From Isoetes taiwanensis (taxonomy: Eukaryota > Streptophyta > Lycopodiopsida > Isoetales > Isoetaceae): a DNA stretch of 64,000 nt. The stretch's first letter is position 1; each line of letters starts with the position of its first letter. Position numbers and translations under genes: made by a program. The stretch is from the NCBI GenBank assembly GCA_021234155.1, contig JAJEKV010000013.1, positions 19,750,237 to 19,814,236 on the forward strand, read 5' to 3'. Under the pieces are notes generated by a model, which had not been told where the DNA came from, did not search any database, and worked only from the letters and a program-made list of their open reading frames with translations. This document shows positions 55,301 through 64,000 of this stretch, piece by piece.

Positions 55301-56904
55301 ATAATTTAGGTCTTTGTACCTAAGACCGCTCCATTGTAAATGGATTCTAGCCTTTTGCTCCATCCAGCCCGATAAACAGATTGCATGCATGAAAATGACA
55401 AGAGCAATTTTAGAAGGTTTGAGAATACCTAAGAGTTTAGTGGAGCGTCCGTCATGGAGTCGTTTAGGTCATGTTTTTTGCTGTCACATAATTTGTTAGC
55501 CCTACATTAGACCTTAGCAAATTTTAAATATATGAGTAAATGAGCAATGCACTTTGGTCCCATTGGATTGCCAAGTCATGTACTCCAAGTTTAACATGTT
55601 TACACATTTCTGAAATCAATTTGTGCAAAGGGACATAAGACAAGTATGAGAAATATGAGAAATATGAGAAAATATGAGAAATTTGTGCAAATATGAGAAA
55701 TGCATAATGGTCCATTGGATTGCCTGCATGTGGAATCCAAATTTAAGCTATTTTAAACATTCTCAATTTGATCTTGTGCACAAGGACATAAGCCTAGTTA
55801 GATAACTAAAAAAAAAAAAAAAAAAAAGAGAAGCTAGAAAATCTTAACAATCAAGTTTGTTCAAAAGACTTTTATATAAATAAAGATTAAATTAAAGTAC
55901 AGATTGTTACAAAGCTATTAGCAAACAGTTATGCCTGCAGCACCAGTTCCATTGTAATTATCATTGGTTGTTCTATTGAATGTGCTTAGAATAACTTTGA
56001 TCGCAAAGGTCAGAGCATCCACAAAGATACTATCCATCTAGTTCATATACGATGTTCCTGGAAAATTTAAAATAAATAAGTAAACACATCCTAGACAATC
56101 TAAGATGTAAAGCATAGTAGTGTAACAAACACAAAAATGGAGCAATTTATGCAATTGCACCACATATTAGGCGATCAAACAAAATACTGAAATATTGTAG
56201 CAAAAAGAATGATGCAACTTCGTAATGATGCAAGAGGACATCAGACCATGCAATAAGCACATTTTACCTAATCCAATTGACAATATCAGGTATTTTTGCA
56301 CGAAAAACCTGGTGCAACAATCAATGTACTCTTCCTAGCACCTGTAAGACTGCCACAATTGATATTATAGAAAGCTATTTGTAAAAAACCTACCTGGAAA
56401 ATTGTTCAAATGGAAAAACTTAACATGCACTTAAAGCTCTAGACATGATTATGTAGGCATTCGCTTCAAGCTATCCATTTTCTTAACTGTGGCAAACCAA
56501 AACCACGAGAAATGTCAAACACAGTGCCCTTAAGATATCTTGATCTCCTTGTTGTTTTTATGCACTTTAAAAGAAATCATCCAAAAATGGAACATCACTA
56601 AAAATGGCACCTGCTTCCTCACATGATCTGGTATTAGTTGTTGAAGAAGTTCTGGACTGGCACCTTTTAATTTTGAAGACAATAACATGGTCTTATCAGG
56701 GGAAAAAAAAGCTGAAAAGAAACAAAGAAACAATGCTGTCAAACTCAACAAATATCAGCCTTATCCAAAGGTTTGAAGTTAAATAATGCCTTACCCAAAG
56801 GTTTGAAGTTTGGGTTCATAGAACGTTGGTCCCTTTTTTTAATTCAATAACTATCTCAAATTTTTATAGATTGAAATACAACTTTGCAGTTGAGCATTAT
56901 TTCA
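55301..56904. other. Intergenic; ATATGAGAA microsatellite
   Basis: A short run of ATATGAGAA units at about 55643-55700 and a poly(A) at about 55809-55827. On the minus strand near 56700-56610 a 29-codon open stretch ends at a CAG|GT, which may be one exon of an unrecognised gene. Part of this stretch may belong to the subfamily C pLTR. Confidence 0.4.
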
Positions 56905-57457
56905 TATTAAATCTCACAAAAAAATGTCTAAGCCTTCATGTCGATCCTCTTTGCCAAGGTATAAGGAATTAAGAATTGTTGCAAGAAACTACCTTCCTCA
57001 CTTGGGTACACCAACTAAAAATTTTGTATTTCATAATCATTGACATGAAAATTTAACTGTTCCATTAACTTATCACTAGAAGAAAAACCCTACCTTTGTA
57101 ACGCTTTTTAAAACGCTTTTTACATTAAATTAATAATATATCATAATTTTAAAGTGGCGTCTCAAATCAAAGTTATATCGCGTTACAATTGATGGGTCAA
57201 GTGAAATGCGTTACAAATTGGCAACACGTTAGAAAATTGTAGTGCATTTCAAATTTGAAACATATTACAATTGTGATATGCATGTCAATTTGAAGTATTT
57301 GAAACGTGTATCAAATTTATAACGTGTTTCAAAAAAATCTACTAATAAAAATTCCTGAACATTGAAATGCTTTGCAAAATAAAGAAATAACGTCTCAAAA
57401 GAAATAGATTTTTCAATAAACCTAACATAAAACATCTTTCACGATATAAGTTTATTT
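56905..57457. repeat. R1 repeat, copy 3
   Basis: Matches 24160-24740. Its right end (TTTATTTC) adjoins the fold-back element at 57465, and the last ~25 bp of R1 seen in the other copies are missing here. Confidence 0.75.
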
Positions 57458-57464
57458 CATTAAT

Positions 57465-57826
57465 TAGCTCAAATCATTGTATCCAACACATTTAAAATAA
57501 AATCCCCCTAAAATTCCCTTTGGTTTGGGTGCATATTCACACGGGGAGTTACTCCAGACATCGAGAGTTATCGGATGGGCATATTTGCTCTGGACCATAC
57601 ATAGTGATCCTCGTTTGTGGGGTATGCATGTACAAGTTTTTGTATATTGTATATTAAAGTTTGCAAAATACCACAAGATTTAAGGAAATGTACTTAATGG
57701 TGTGTATTGTAAGTTTTTAGGGGCTCTCGCTACCCTACGTAAATCCCCGTGTGAATATGCACCCAAACCAAAGGGGGTTTTAGGGGGATTTTATTTTAAA
57801 TGTGTTGGATATAATGATTTGAGCTA
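57465..57826. mobile_element. MITE-like element with 82-bp terminal inverted repeats
   Basis: The left arm 57465-57546 (TAGCTCAAATCATTGTATCC ... CACACGGGG) and the right arm 57745-57826 (its complement, only a few mismatches) enclose 198 bp of non-coding DNA. ATTAAT flanks both ends (57459-57464 and 57827-57832); since ATTAAT is its own complement it may be a target duplication or the outermost TIR. Size and structure fit a non-autonomous DNA transposon. The superfamily is not clear. Confidence 0.75.
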
Positions 57827-57832
57827 ATTAAT

Positions 57833-60800
57833 GTTAATGGTATATATGTGTTGGTTGTTATATTAAAAACATTTGGGGCCCCGGGGCCCTAATAAAAGCC
57901 ATCTGCGGTCACTTCGGGCACTAATAATGGCATAAATGCATGTAACAATTTTTAATTCACTTCTGCATGTAACAATTTTAGAAATATTTGTGCATGTAAT
58001 CCAATTACATGAGACAAGCCTAGAATGATAAAATTGCTTTGTTTTAATATAGATACAATGATGTGCATTAGTTGCATGATGGGATGCTGCTACGAGCAAA
58101 CACAAATCACATATCTTTGGATTATAGGTTCCCAAGCACTGTGATTGAAATTATCCACCAAAGATGATATAAATATCCATGAGAAAATACTCTTGTGAAT
58201 AGAAATTGCAGCATTGTGTGCATCTATAGCATCTTGTCCTGATGAGAAATAGTAAAACAGAGCGTCTTGTAGCATTAAACATATGTTGTAGCATCAAAAT
58301 ATCGCACGACGATAACAAGTTTGCCAAATAAATATTACCAACCAGTGGGACCTGAACCCATCCTATCCTTGTAACCATCTTAGTGAAGAAATTTGTATCT
58401 TAGTAAAGGAATTTGTGTACCTATAACAACATAAATGCAAAAAAAAAAAAAAAAAAAATCGAGCATTTACAACGCTTCCGGACAAATCCACAAATCTTGT
58501 TGCGACATTAGTCTCAAACAAATCGTGCAAGGCTTTCCCAATGTGTACAACATGCCACAAAATTCAAACCTTGACATGAACATGGCAGCACAATCATAAT
58601 GAATACCTCTTTCTGATTCCCGTAAATGTATGCAGAATTGATATGTCATTAACCAACCTATAGTCCAAGGAAAGATATGAAAGTTTAGTGCTTGAAGAAG
58701 TTCTAAACTACAACTTGCAAAAATCTCTTGCCAGACTCAAAAGCACATTGAAACACAAAATTTCACCGGAATCAAAGCAGGAGTTTAGCAGTGGTAATAA
58801 AAAACTCTTTGACAGCATTCTTTAAAGCATCACCAACAACTCCTTTGTCGGCCTTCTAGGTACCCAAGCCAACAGCAGGAATATAAGCTCCAGTGTTGGG
58901 CCGAGAAGCATGGCGATCAACTTAAGTTACAAGAAAGAAGTGAGGAAAGAAAAACGGTTCTAGTTGTACCTCCTGCTCCCCAGCACCTTTTCTAAATGGA
59001 CGACACTGAGGTAAACCACATACTATGTGACTATAGAATTCGGAAGGATTGTCGACTTATAAGCTAGTAATATCCTGTGAGGCTAGAGAACCTGTCGCGA
59101 GATACTTAAAAGCAATCTTTCACCTTCTCTCTGTTGCCCTAAAACAACAAATAAATAAAAAGGATTGCCGAGAACCCACCACACTCAACAAAGAAAAAGC
59201 AGATCCCCGTCCCTACGGCACTTTTTTTTTCACCAGAACAATGCTCCAACATATCGCATCAGCGCCTTAACTTCTTGAGCAATCATCCTTCACCACTTCC
59301 CACAAATCAAACCCACCGCATTGACCACAAGAGCATATCCACATTTTTGACCCAATCTTTTACCAAAATCTACCATTTTGAATGTGCCATTCTTGACCAA
59401 AACTTTGTCATAAGAGTCCCATCTGATCGAATAATGAAGGAATAAAAGAAAGAGCGAAACAAATCTGTTTGGGGTTCTGCAAGGCCATGGAATGTGGCTG
59501 CATGCACCGAGAAGCAAAAATTTAGAGGAAAATGCCTGATTGAAAAGAAAAGGATGATTCCAATCGGAAGTGCATTCTCCATCCTAAGGTGTGGCGGAAC
59601 CCATACATGCAACACAAACTTATGTGTGGCCAAACTTGAATGGCAACTGGTTTGCACGCTTGCTAGTAGAGTTTAAGGTGGGTAAAGTCTGAAACAATTT
59701 AAAGGCTAAATTACGGTCTTGTCACAACTTACAAATTTTGGATCTTGAAAGAAGCATGTACTCAGATATTTGTCAAGCCATAATTGTTGTGGAGTATCTG
59801 CAATTCTCCAAAACAAAGTGACTCTTGAACTTGAAAAGGTGACGAGAGGAGAAGTTTCATATGAAATTCCTGAAGGTAGACCATATACAAAAATAGAGTA
59901 GAGTAGAATGATTTTATAGGACTACAATTGCATTGAAGTAACATGAAATCAATCTCATTAGGACCATATAATTGATAATTGATCCGTTAAATCATTCTAC
60001 CTTCTTTAACATCACATCATCCGTCTTTAAATGCTTATGCATCCCAGCATAAGTTCTAAGATTCTGTCCCAGAACAGCCGCAAGAAGATGTTTTAATCGC
60101 ACTATAATGACTATTATTACCACTGCCCTTTTGACAGTACACATTATCAAGGTCGTCTCAACCAACCTCGTTGGCCCCCTAGCAACTACTTTGACATACG
60201 AGCGTCTCCTAGACAGACTTTTTTAGGCTGACCTTTGAGAAAATGGTCCAAGCATTCTTATACTAAATGCGTATCCTTGGCATTGAACATCATGATGACA
60301 ATTCTTCTTAGAGTTGCAATTACACCCATCATATTATCAGTTCCCGTGAGGCATGGGCACAAGACATATGACGAATGCATGAAATTAATGAAATTAAATT
60401 CACAGAATGCATCAATAGCATGGACATGTTATAAGCAAAACAACAATCTCTAAATTGCCATTTCGATAGCCAATTGACAAGTTTCGAGTGGGTAGGACGG
60501 GGATTAAATTTCAAATTTCTCATGCTCGGATCAAGCTATTTGTAGCCTTCAAAAATGCAAGCGGATCATACACTCTAACATAGGATGTGCAAAGTGGAGC
60601 CCTTCCATTTCTTCTGATTTTGGTGATTTAAAACCCTGAAGTTGCTTAGTTATCCTTCATTAATTGACTCTAATGAGCAAAACCTCACATCCATTCACAA
60701 ATAGAAACATAGCACTTGCAATAGGACTTACCTTGCAGTCATCCAGATCTCAAGCTTGGACCAAAATTGCGCTCTCTTCGGATCTAATTGGGTCCATATT

Positions 60801-61183
60801 GACATTCAGCAGCAACTTAGTTATTGAAGTATAATAAAATAGTTTGGCAACTAAATTGTTGTCTGCTGCCTGCTTTGTCACAGCATTACCAGCTGGGTTA
60901 CAATTTTTCTAATAATACAAACAAGTAATACTAAGGAGGAATCTGGGTACCTATTAAACCAGGTGATAAAGAGAGTCAAGTATGTATTATAATTGACCAG
61001 TGAGTCAATTGTAAGCATCTTCAGGTCTACGATCTATATACCTAATCCAGTACTGCTAACTTCTACATGTATCAAATTCTAAATTCTGATCTATAGGCAT
61101 TGGAGGCATGCAAGTCTTATACCACAGTGCCATCAATTGAGAAAATAGCTTGGATCTTGCTTAAGTGTAACAGGTGAACGATC
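57833..61183. other. Intergenic or intronic, no gene resolved
   Basis: A poly(A) at about 58438-58458; otherwise AT-rich. Short open stretches (for example 59657-59290 minus) have no recognisable domain. The capping-enzyme-like exons on the minus strand end just to the right, so this lies downstream of that gene. Confidence 0.35.
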
Positions 61184-61315
61184 TATTCATATTCCATACA
61201 TTGGCAGCCGGACGATCCTTCCAGTTTCCTCATAAAGCACATCTTCTGTAATGTTGTCTTCAATGCTCTTGACAATCTGTATCATTTGCTCTCTATCCTT
61301 CTCTATCATTTGCTC
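61184..61315 (-). pseudogene. mRNA capping enzyme, last exon
   Basis: Starts after a TATAG acceptor and reads EQMIEKDREQMIQIVKSIE, then DNITEDVLYEE and RIVRLPMY before a TGA at 61184. This is the C-terminal end of the guanylyltransferase domain of plant mRNA capping enzymes (SI.DNITEE.LL.EI.EIV.LPMY). The first residues show a small internal duplication (EQMI...EQMI). It follows the exon at 61589-61719 in phase. Capping enzymes add GMP to the 5' end of new mRNA in the nucleus. Because an upstream exon is frameshifted I mark the locus as a probable pseudogene. Confidence 0.65.
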
Positions 61316-61588
61316 CTATATGAGGCAAAATAATTCCTGAACAAAAAGGTAGGATGCACCATGCGCATACAAAACCTCATCATGCTAGATACCTGGATGC
61401 TCACAATGCCAAATCAACATTGGTGCCACTAAATGGTTTTATCAATGTTCCCAATGTCAACTCGAACTAGTTTATCCTGCCAGAATAAGATCTATGCTGA
61501 ATGTCTTGCTTGATTTTTGTTCCATTTGTGTTCCAAGTTACATTGCAATTGTCCATACAAACTGTATAACAAGAAAAATGCAAGTTAC

Positions 61589-61719
61589 CTTTCTATATGT
61601 AGTCCATGTATTTGGATGCTTCTTATCGTTCGGCACTCTCATAAACTCCCAACTATTCTTGATTATGTTCAAAGAGCATTCAACTACCTTGCTCTCTAGT
61701 GCTTTCGAACTTATGTTCT
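61589..61719 (-). pseudogene. mRNA capping enzyme, penultimate exon
   Basis: SKVVECSLNIIKNSWEFMRV followed by NDKKHPNTWTTYRK matches the family pattern (GKIVECSWD...W.FMRIR.DK..PN...TY.K). It ends at an AAAG|GTAACT donor. The acceptor at 61720-61722 (CAG) is likely, but its phase is uncertain; the exon may start further upstream. Trp in ECSWD is replaced by Leu, which fits relaxed constraint. Confidence 0.65.
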
Positions 61720-62086
61720 CTGCCAAGCATAACAAAAACTCAAGGGACAGAAAACCAAAAAGATTTTGCCATACAAACAACTACCAGAAAGTGTCAACTT
61801 TGCACCATCAAGACACTTTAGCTCGTCAGTCTTGCCAACCAAACAAAGGCTGTTCTCTCAACTCCGGTATTGTCTGTAAGAAGAGGAAAAGGGATATTAG
61901 ATTGATGTGGATAAAGAGGAGTGCATCAGAAACATGAGAGACATCTTGTGGATAAAGAGGAGTGCATCAGAAACATGAGTGACATCTTAAAGGAGCATGC
62001 TGGCATTCATTTCAAAATGAGCATAGATAGAGCATAAAGATGACTCTCTATAGCTATCAGTTGGTTGGTATGGGAATAGAAGAAAC

Positions 62087-62176
62087 CCTGAGAATGAAAT
62101 CAGCAGAATTCATATGAGGATACTTCCACTTCAAGAGGCCATTGTATCCATATGGTATGTATGGGTCATCCCATCC
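62087..62176 (-). pseudogene. mRNA capping enzyme, GWDDPY exon
   Basis: Exactly 30 codons between a TTGTGCAG acceptor and an AGG|GTTTCT donor. GWDDPYIPYGYNGLLKWKYP, then HMNSADF, is the strongly conserved guanylyltransferase stretch GLIFQGWDDPYVP...LLKWKY...NSVDF. The Lys pair in LLKWK belongs to nucleotidyltransferase motif V. The best-preserved piece of the locus. Confidence 0.75.
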
Positions 62177-62383
62177 CTGCACAAGAAACGAAAATGAATT
62201 AACTATATATGAAGCCCTGCACAAACTCCCTAGTGACAATATGCTATGTTTTAAATGCAACCATTTTCCTAGGAATTTATTATTGATGAATGAATAAAAG
62301 ACATCGAATCCTAATATTTAGGGGGCTACACTAGGCACATGGATCTCTTCACATGTTTCCTTTGATAATCAAGTTACATTTAC

Positions 62384-62480
62384 CTGGGAAATCACGCCAT
62401 CAGCTTTATGGGGAAGTTCTGAATAAGACCACCGAGAATCCTTGGCGTCATTGGCAGAACCCAAAATCCCTTCCATTTTT
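62384..62480 (-). pseudogene. mRNA capping enzyme, exon with internal frameshift
   Basis: In one frame it reads KWKGFWVLPMTPRILGGL, similar to the family's RRKDFWLLSTV.KLL. The conserved end LPHKADGVISQ, similar to CHDADGLIFQ, lies in another frame, joining in phase to the next exon. A one-base shift inside the exon therefore breaks the protein unless it is a sequencing error. No exons for the lysine nucleophile motif (K.DGTRY) or the phosphatase domain were found between here and the kinase gene at 63774, so the N-terminal two thirds seem missing. Confidence 0.55.
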
Positions 62481-63698
62481 CTGGTATATCAAACCAGCAA
62501 ATTAATAGAATAAACAGGCCAATTCACACATGTTATTTTTCTGCATAAAGGGAAGGAGGAAAGCAACATTTATATGGACAATACTTGTACGTGGCTGAGA
62601 ATTCAATTGGAGAATGACTGAGATGCAGTTCTCCTTGAAAATCCAACCTGGAAAATGTTCTGCACTTTTCAGTTTGTTATAATGATAGCACTGAATTGCA
62701 TGATTATAGACACAATGCCTTGCTCTTCTAGACATGTTATAACTCATCTACATATCTGACCAGTTGAAACAGTCGTCCCACAGCCATATACTCAAAGCTC
62801 TGAGGAGCTTTACATTTTATGCCACGATGATAAAGAACTGTCCTGCATGTGATTGCCTAAGACATGCATTTTATAGCATAGACTATCTATCTCTACACAT
62901 GGCATGCCTCCAAATGAAATGAAACTATGCACCAAACATCGATATAGAAATGAAACTATGCATCAAGGTGCAATTGAGACCAACCTGGAAATATTGGACT
63001 GCCTCCAATTCATAGTTATATTGATGGCTAGATAAGGCATCCTGCTTCCTTGCATGCCGTTCTTGGCCATGCAAGGCTGGAGATGCATCATTCCGGTGAA
63101 CTGCTGATCTGTAAACAGAGTAAGTGTTGGTTACCCGATGATTTAAGCTCCATAGCAAGGCGCACCAGTCGCAAGGCAGCCATTGCTCTGCAAACCCCAT
63201 CACAAAATGGATCAGATCTTGCTACACCACAATAACCAAAGACCTGAAAGCTCATATGCTTAAAAAAAAAACCCAATGTTTACCTTGTCATTAGTATGAA
63301 GACCTACGAAACATCCAAGGATTTATTCAAACAACAGAGTATTTCATAATTGCATGCGGGTTTTCTTTCCCCAAAGGCATTTGAATGGATTTGTTCATAC
63401 CAGTCCTTGGATGCCACAGAGAAACGAGCCAAATCGGAAGGCTTGTCTAGCAGAAGCACCGCGTAGATTCCAAAACATCCTTATGTATGGCAAGCATATC
63501 TGTTTCTGCAAGCATGTCAATGTGTTTGTGCATCAACGGGTGGCATAACTTGGCTTTGGGATCGTGCCAACATCCGACGGACAGCACACAAATATCTGGG
63601 ATTTTTCCCAATTTAGATGTGGGCTTTTCCCGAAAGCCAGGAATAGAACTGATATTTTAAGAATGGAAAGTGCAGAGTCAGTGTGACAACTACAAAGG
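62481..63698. other. Possible unassigned minus-strand exons
   Basis: On the minus strand, 63240-63130 (CAG|G start, GCRAMAALRL-like, ending near GG|GTAACC) and 63112-62987 (ending CCAG|GTTGG) have exon-like borders, but I do not recognise the products. They could be further exons of the capping-enzyme locus or of another gene. Upstream of 63560 nothing is seen. Confidence 0.25.
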
Positions 63699-63706
63699 TA
63701 TAAAAG
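63699..63706 (+). promoter_or_regulatory. TATA box of the kinase gene
   Basis: TATAAAAG, 68 bp upstream of the ATG at 63774. A plant TSS about 30 bp downstream would fall inside or next to the hexamer repeat. Confidence 0.55.
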
Positions 63707-63713
63707 AACGTCT

Positions 63714-63743
63714 GCATTTGCATTTGCATTTGCATTTGCATTT
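63714..63743 (+). repeat. CATTTG hexamer microsatellite in the 5' leader
   Basis: Five tandem CATTTG-type units, between the TATA box and the start codon. It probably lies at or just after the transcription start. Confidence 0.75.
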
Positions 63744-63773
63744 CCATTGTGTTGGCATTACAGAATTCTGAGT

Positions 63774-64000
63774 ATGGAGACGAAGACGGAGGAGACAGAC
63801 GAAGAAATTCTCAACTACAACTATTCTGCTTTATTTCCCAATCTTTTGAAGAGCTATGATCTGCTTAAGGAAATCGGCAGCGGTGGCCAAGCTACGGTTT
63901 TTCGCTGCAGAAGTAAAACAGAAGGTAAGAAAGAGTTTGCTTGCAAAATCATCTGGGTAGGAGATACAGAGCCGATCAAGGAAGTGGAGATCATGCAGAA
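63774..64000 (+). CDS. Protein kinase, N-terminus (runs off the window)
   Basis: The frame opens METKTEETDEEI at 63774 and stays open to the right edge. After about 30 residues it reads YDLLKEIGSGGQATVFRC: a kinase glycine-rich loop (G.GG.A.V), then EFACKII, where Lys is the ATP-anchoring residue of the VAIK motif, and PIKEVEIMQ, the beginning of helix C with its conserved Glu. The start is the first in-frame ATG after a TATA box. No intron is seen in the 227 bp visible. The short acidic N-terminus gives no targeting signal. The family within Ser/Thr kinases cannot be decided from this fragment. It is the only clearly intact host gene in the window. Confidence 0.85.
   Translation, partial: METKTEETDEEILNYNYSALFPNLLKSYDLLKEIGSGGQATVFRCRSKTEGKKEFACKIIWVGDTEPIKEVEIMQ

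Noticed and set aside
1-64000. CRISPR arrays, rRNA, tRNA or organelle genes
   Set aside because: Nothing with regular spacers, cloverleaf boxes or conserved rRNA segments was seen; the Copia primer site only matches a tRNA end.

Overview
The window looks like nuclear DNA of a land plant with a large, transposon-rich genome. The Copia element has the initiator-Met tRNA primer site typical of plants. The large LINE is a plant-type L1 with a zinc-knuckle ORF1 and a zf-RVT tail. The few host-like sequences are plant-like: a chlorophyllase fragment, mRNA-capping-enzyme exons and a protein kinase start. The abundance of Penelope-like retroelements (PLEs) suggests a non-seed plant, perhaps a fern; this is inference. 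No organelle genes, rRNA, tRNA or CRISPR arrays were seen.

Layout. 1-13 kb is AT-rich intergenic sequence with small repeats: a likely non-autonomous Helitron (5449-6266), a two-tier tandem array (7.37-8.70 kb), tandem fold-back mini-elements (9.09-9.32 kb) and a cluster of CACCACATGTGGTG palindromes (9.74-10.12 kb). A GC-rich decayed LINE lies at 13.36-14.93 kb and a chlorophyllase fragment at 15.54-15.82 kb. From 17 to 57 kb the window is dominated by one PLE family, all copies on the minus strand. Two copies form a tandem pair (18971-24070). One is almost full length (24783-51369), with ~3 kb pseudo-LTRs (pLTRs) on both sides of a decayed ORF. One is a solo pLTR (from 53493). Three younger insertions lie inside the long copy: an APE-type LINE in the RT gene (29.07-32.63 kb), a 7.5 kb L1 (36936-44440) and a 5.5 kb Copia element (45184-50676), the last two in the right pLTR. 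The uninterrupted left pLTR serves as a natural empty site for both. 57-64 kb holds an 82-bp-TIR fold-back element, minus-strand exons of an mRNA capping enzyme with a frameshift (61.2-62.5 kb), and the promoter and first codons of a protein kinase gene that runs off the right edge (63774 onward).

Most interesting is what the PLE family carries. Each pLTR has one ~90-nt motif in which a 9-10 bp outer stem is kept by compensatory changes in three diverged subfamilies, around a conserved ACCTGC/GCAGGT inner stem. Nothing in it matches a hammerhead core, although PLE pLTRs elsewhere are known to carry hammerhead ribozymes. A second conserved structure, with two mutually exclusive hairpins, lies just after the PLE ORF at the junction with the downstream pLTR. 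Each pLTR also encodes a short leading exon (starting MGR; MGR[KR]KGDLN in two of the three subfamilies) with a conserved CAG|GT donor, in phase with an acceptor just upstream of the main PLE ORF.
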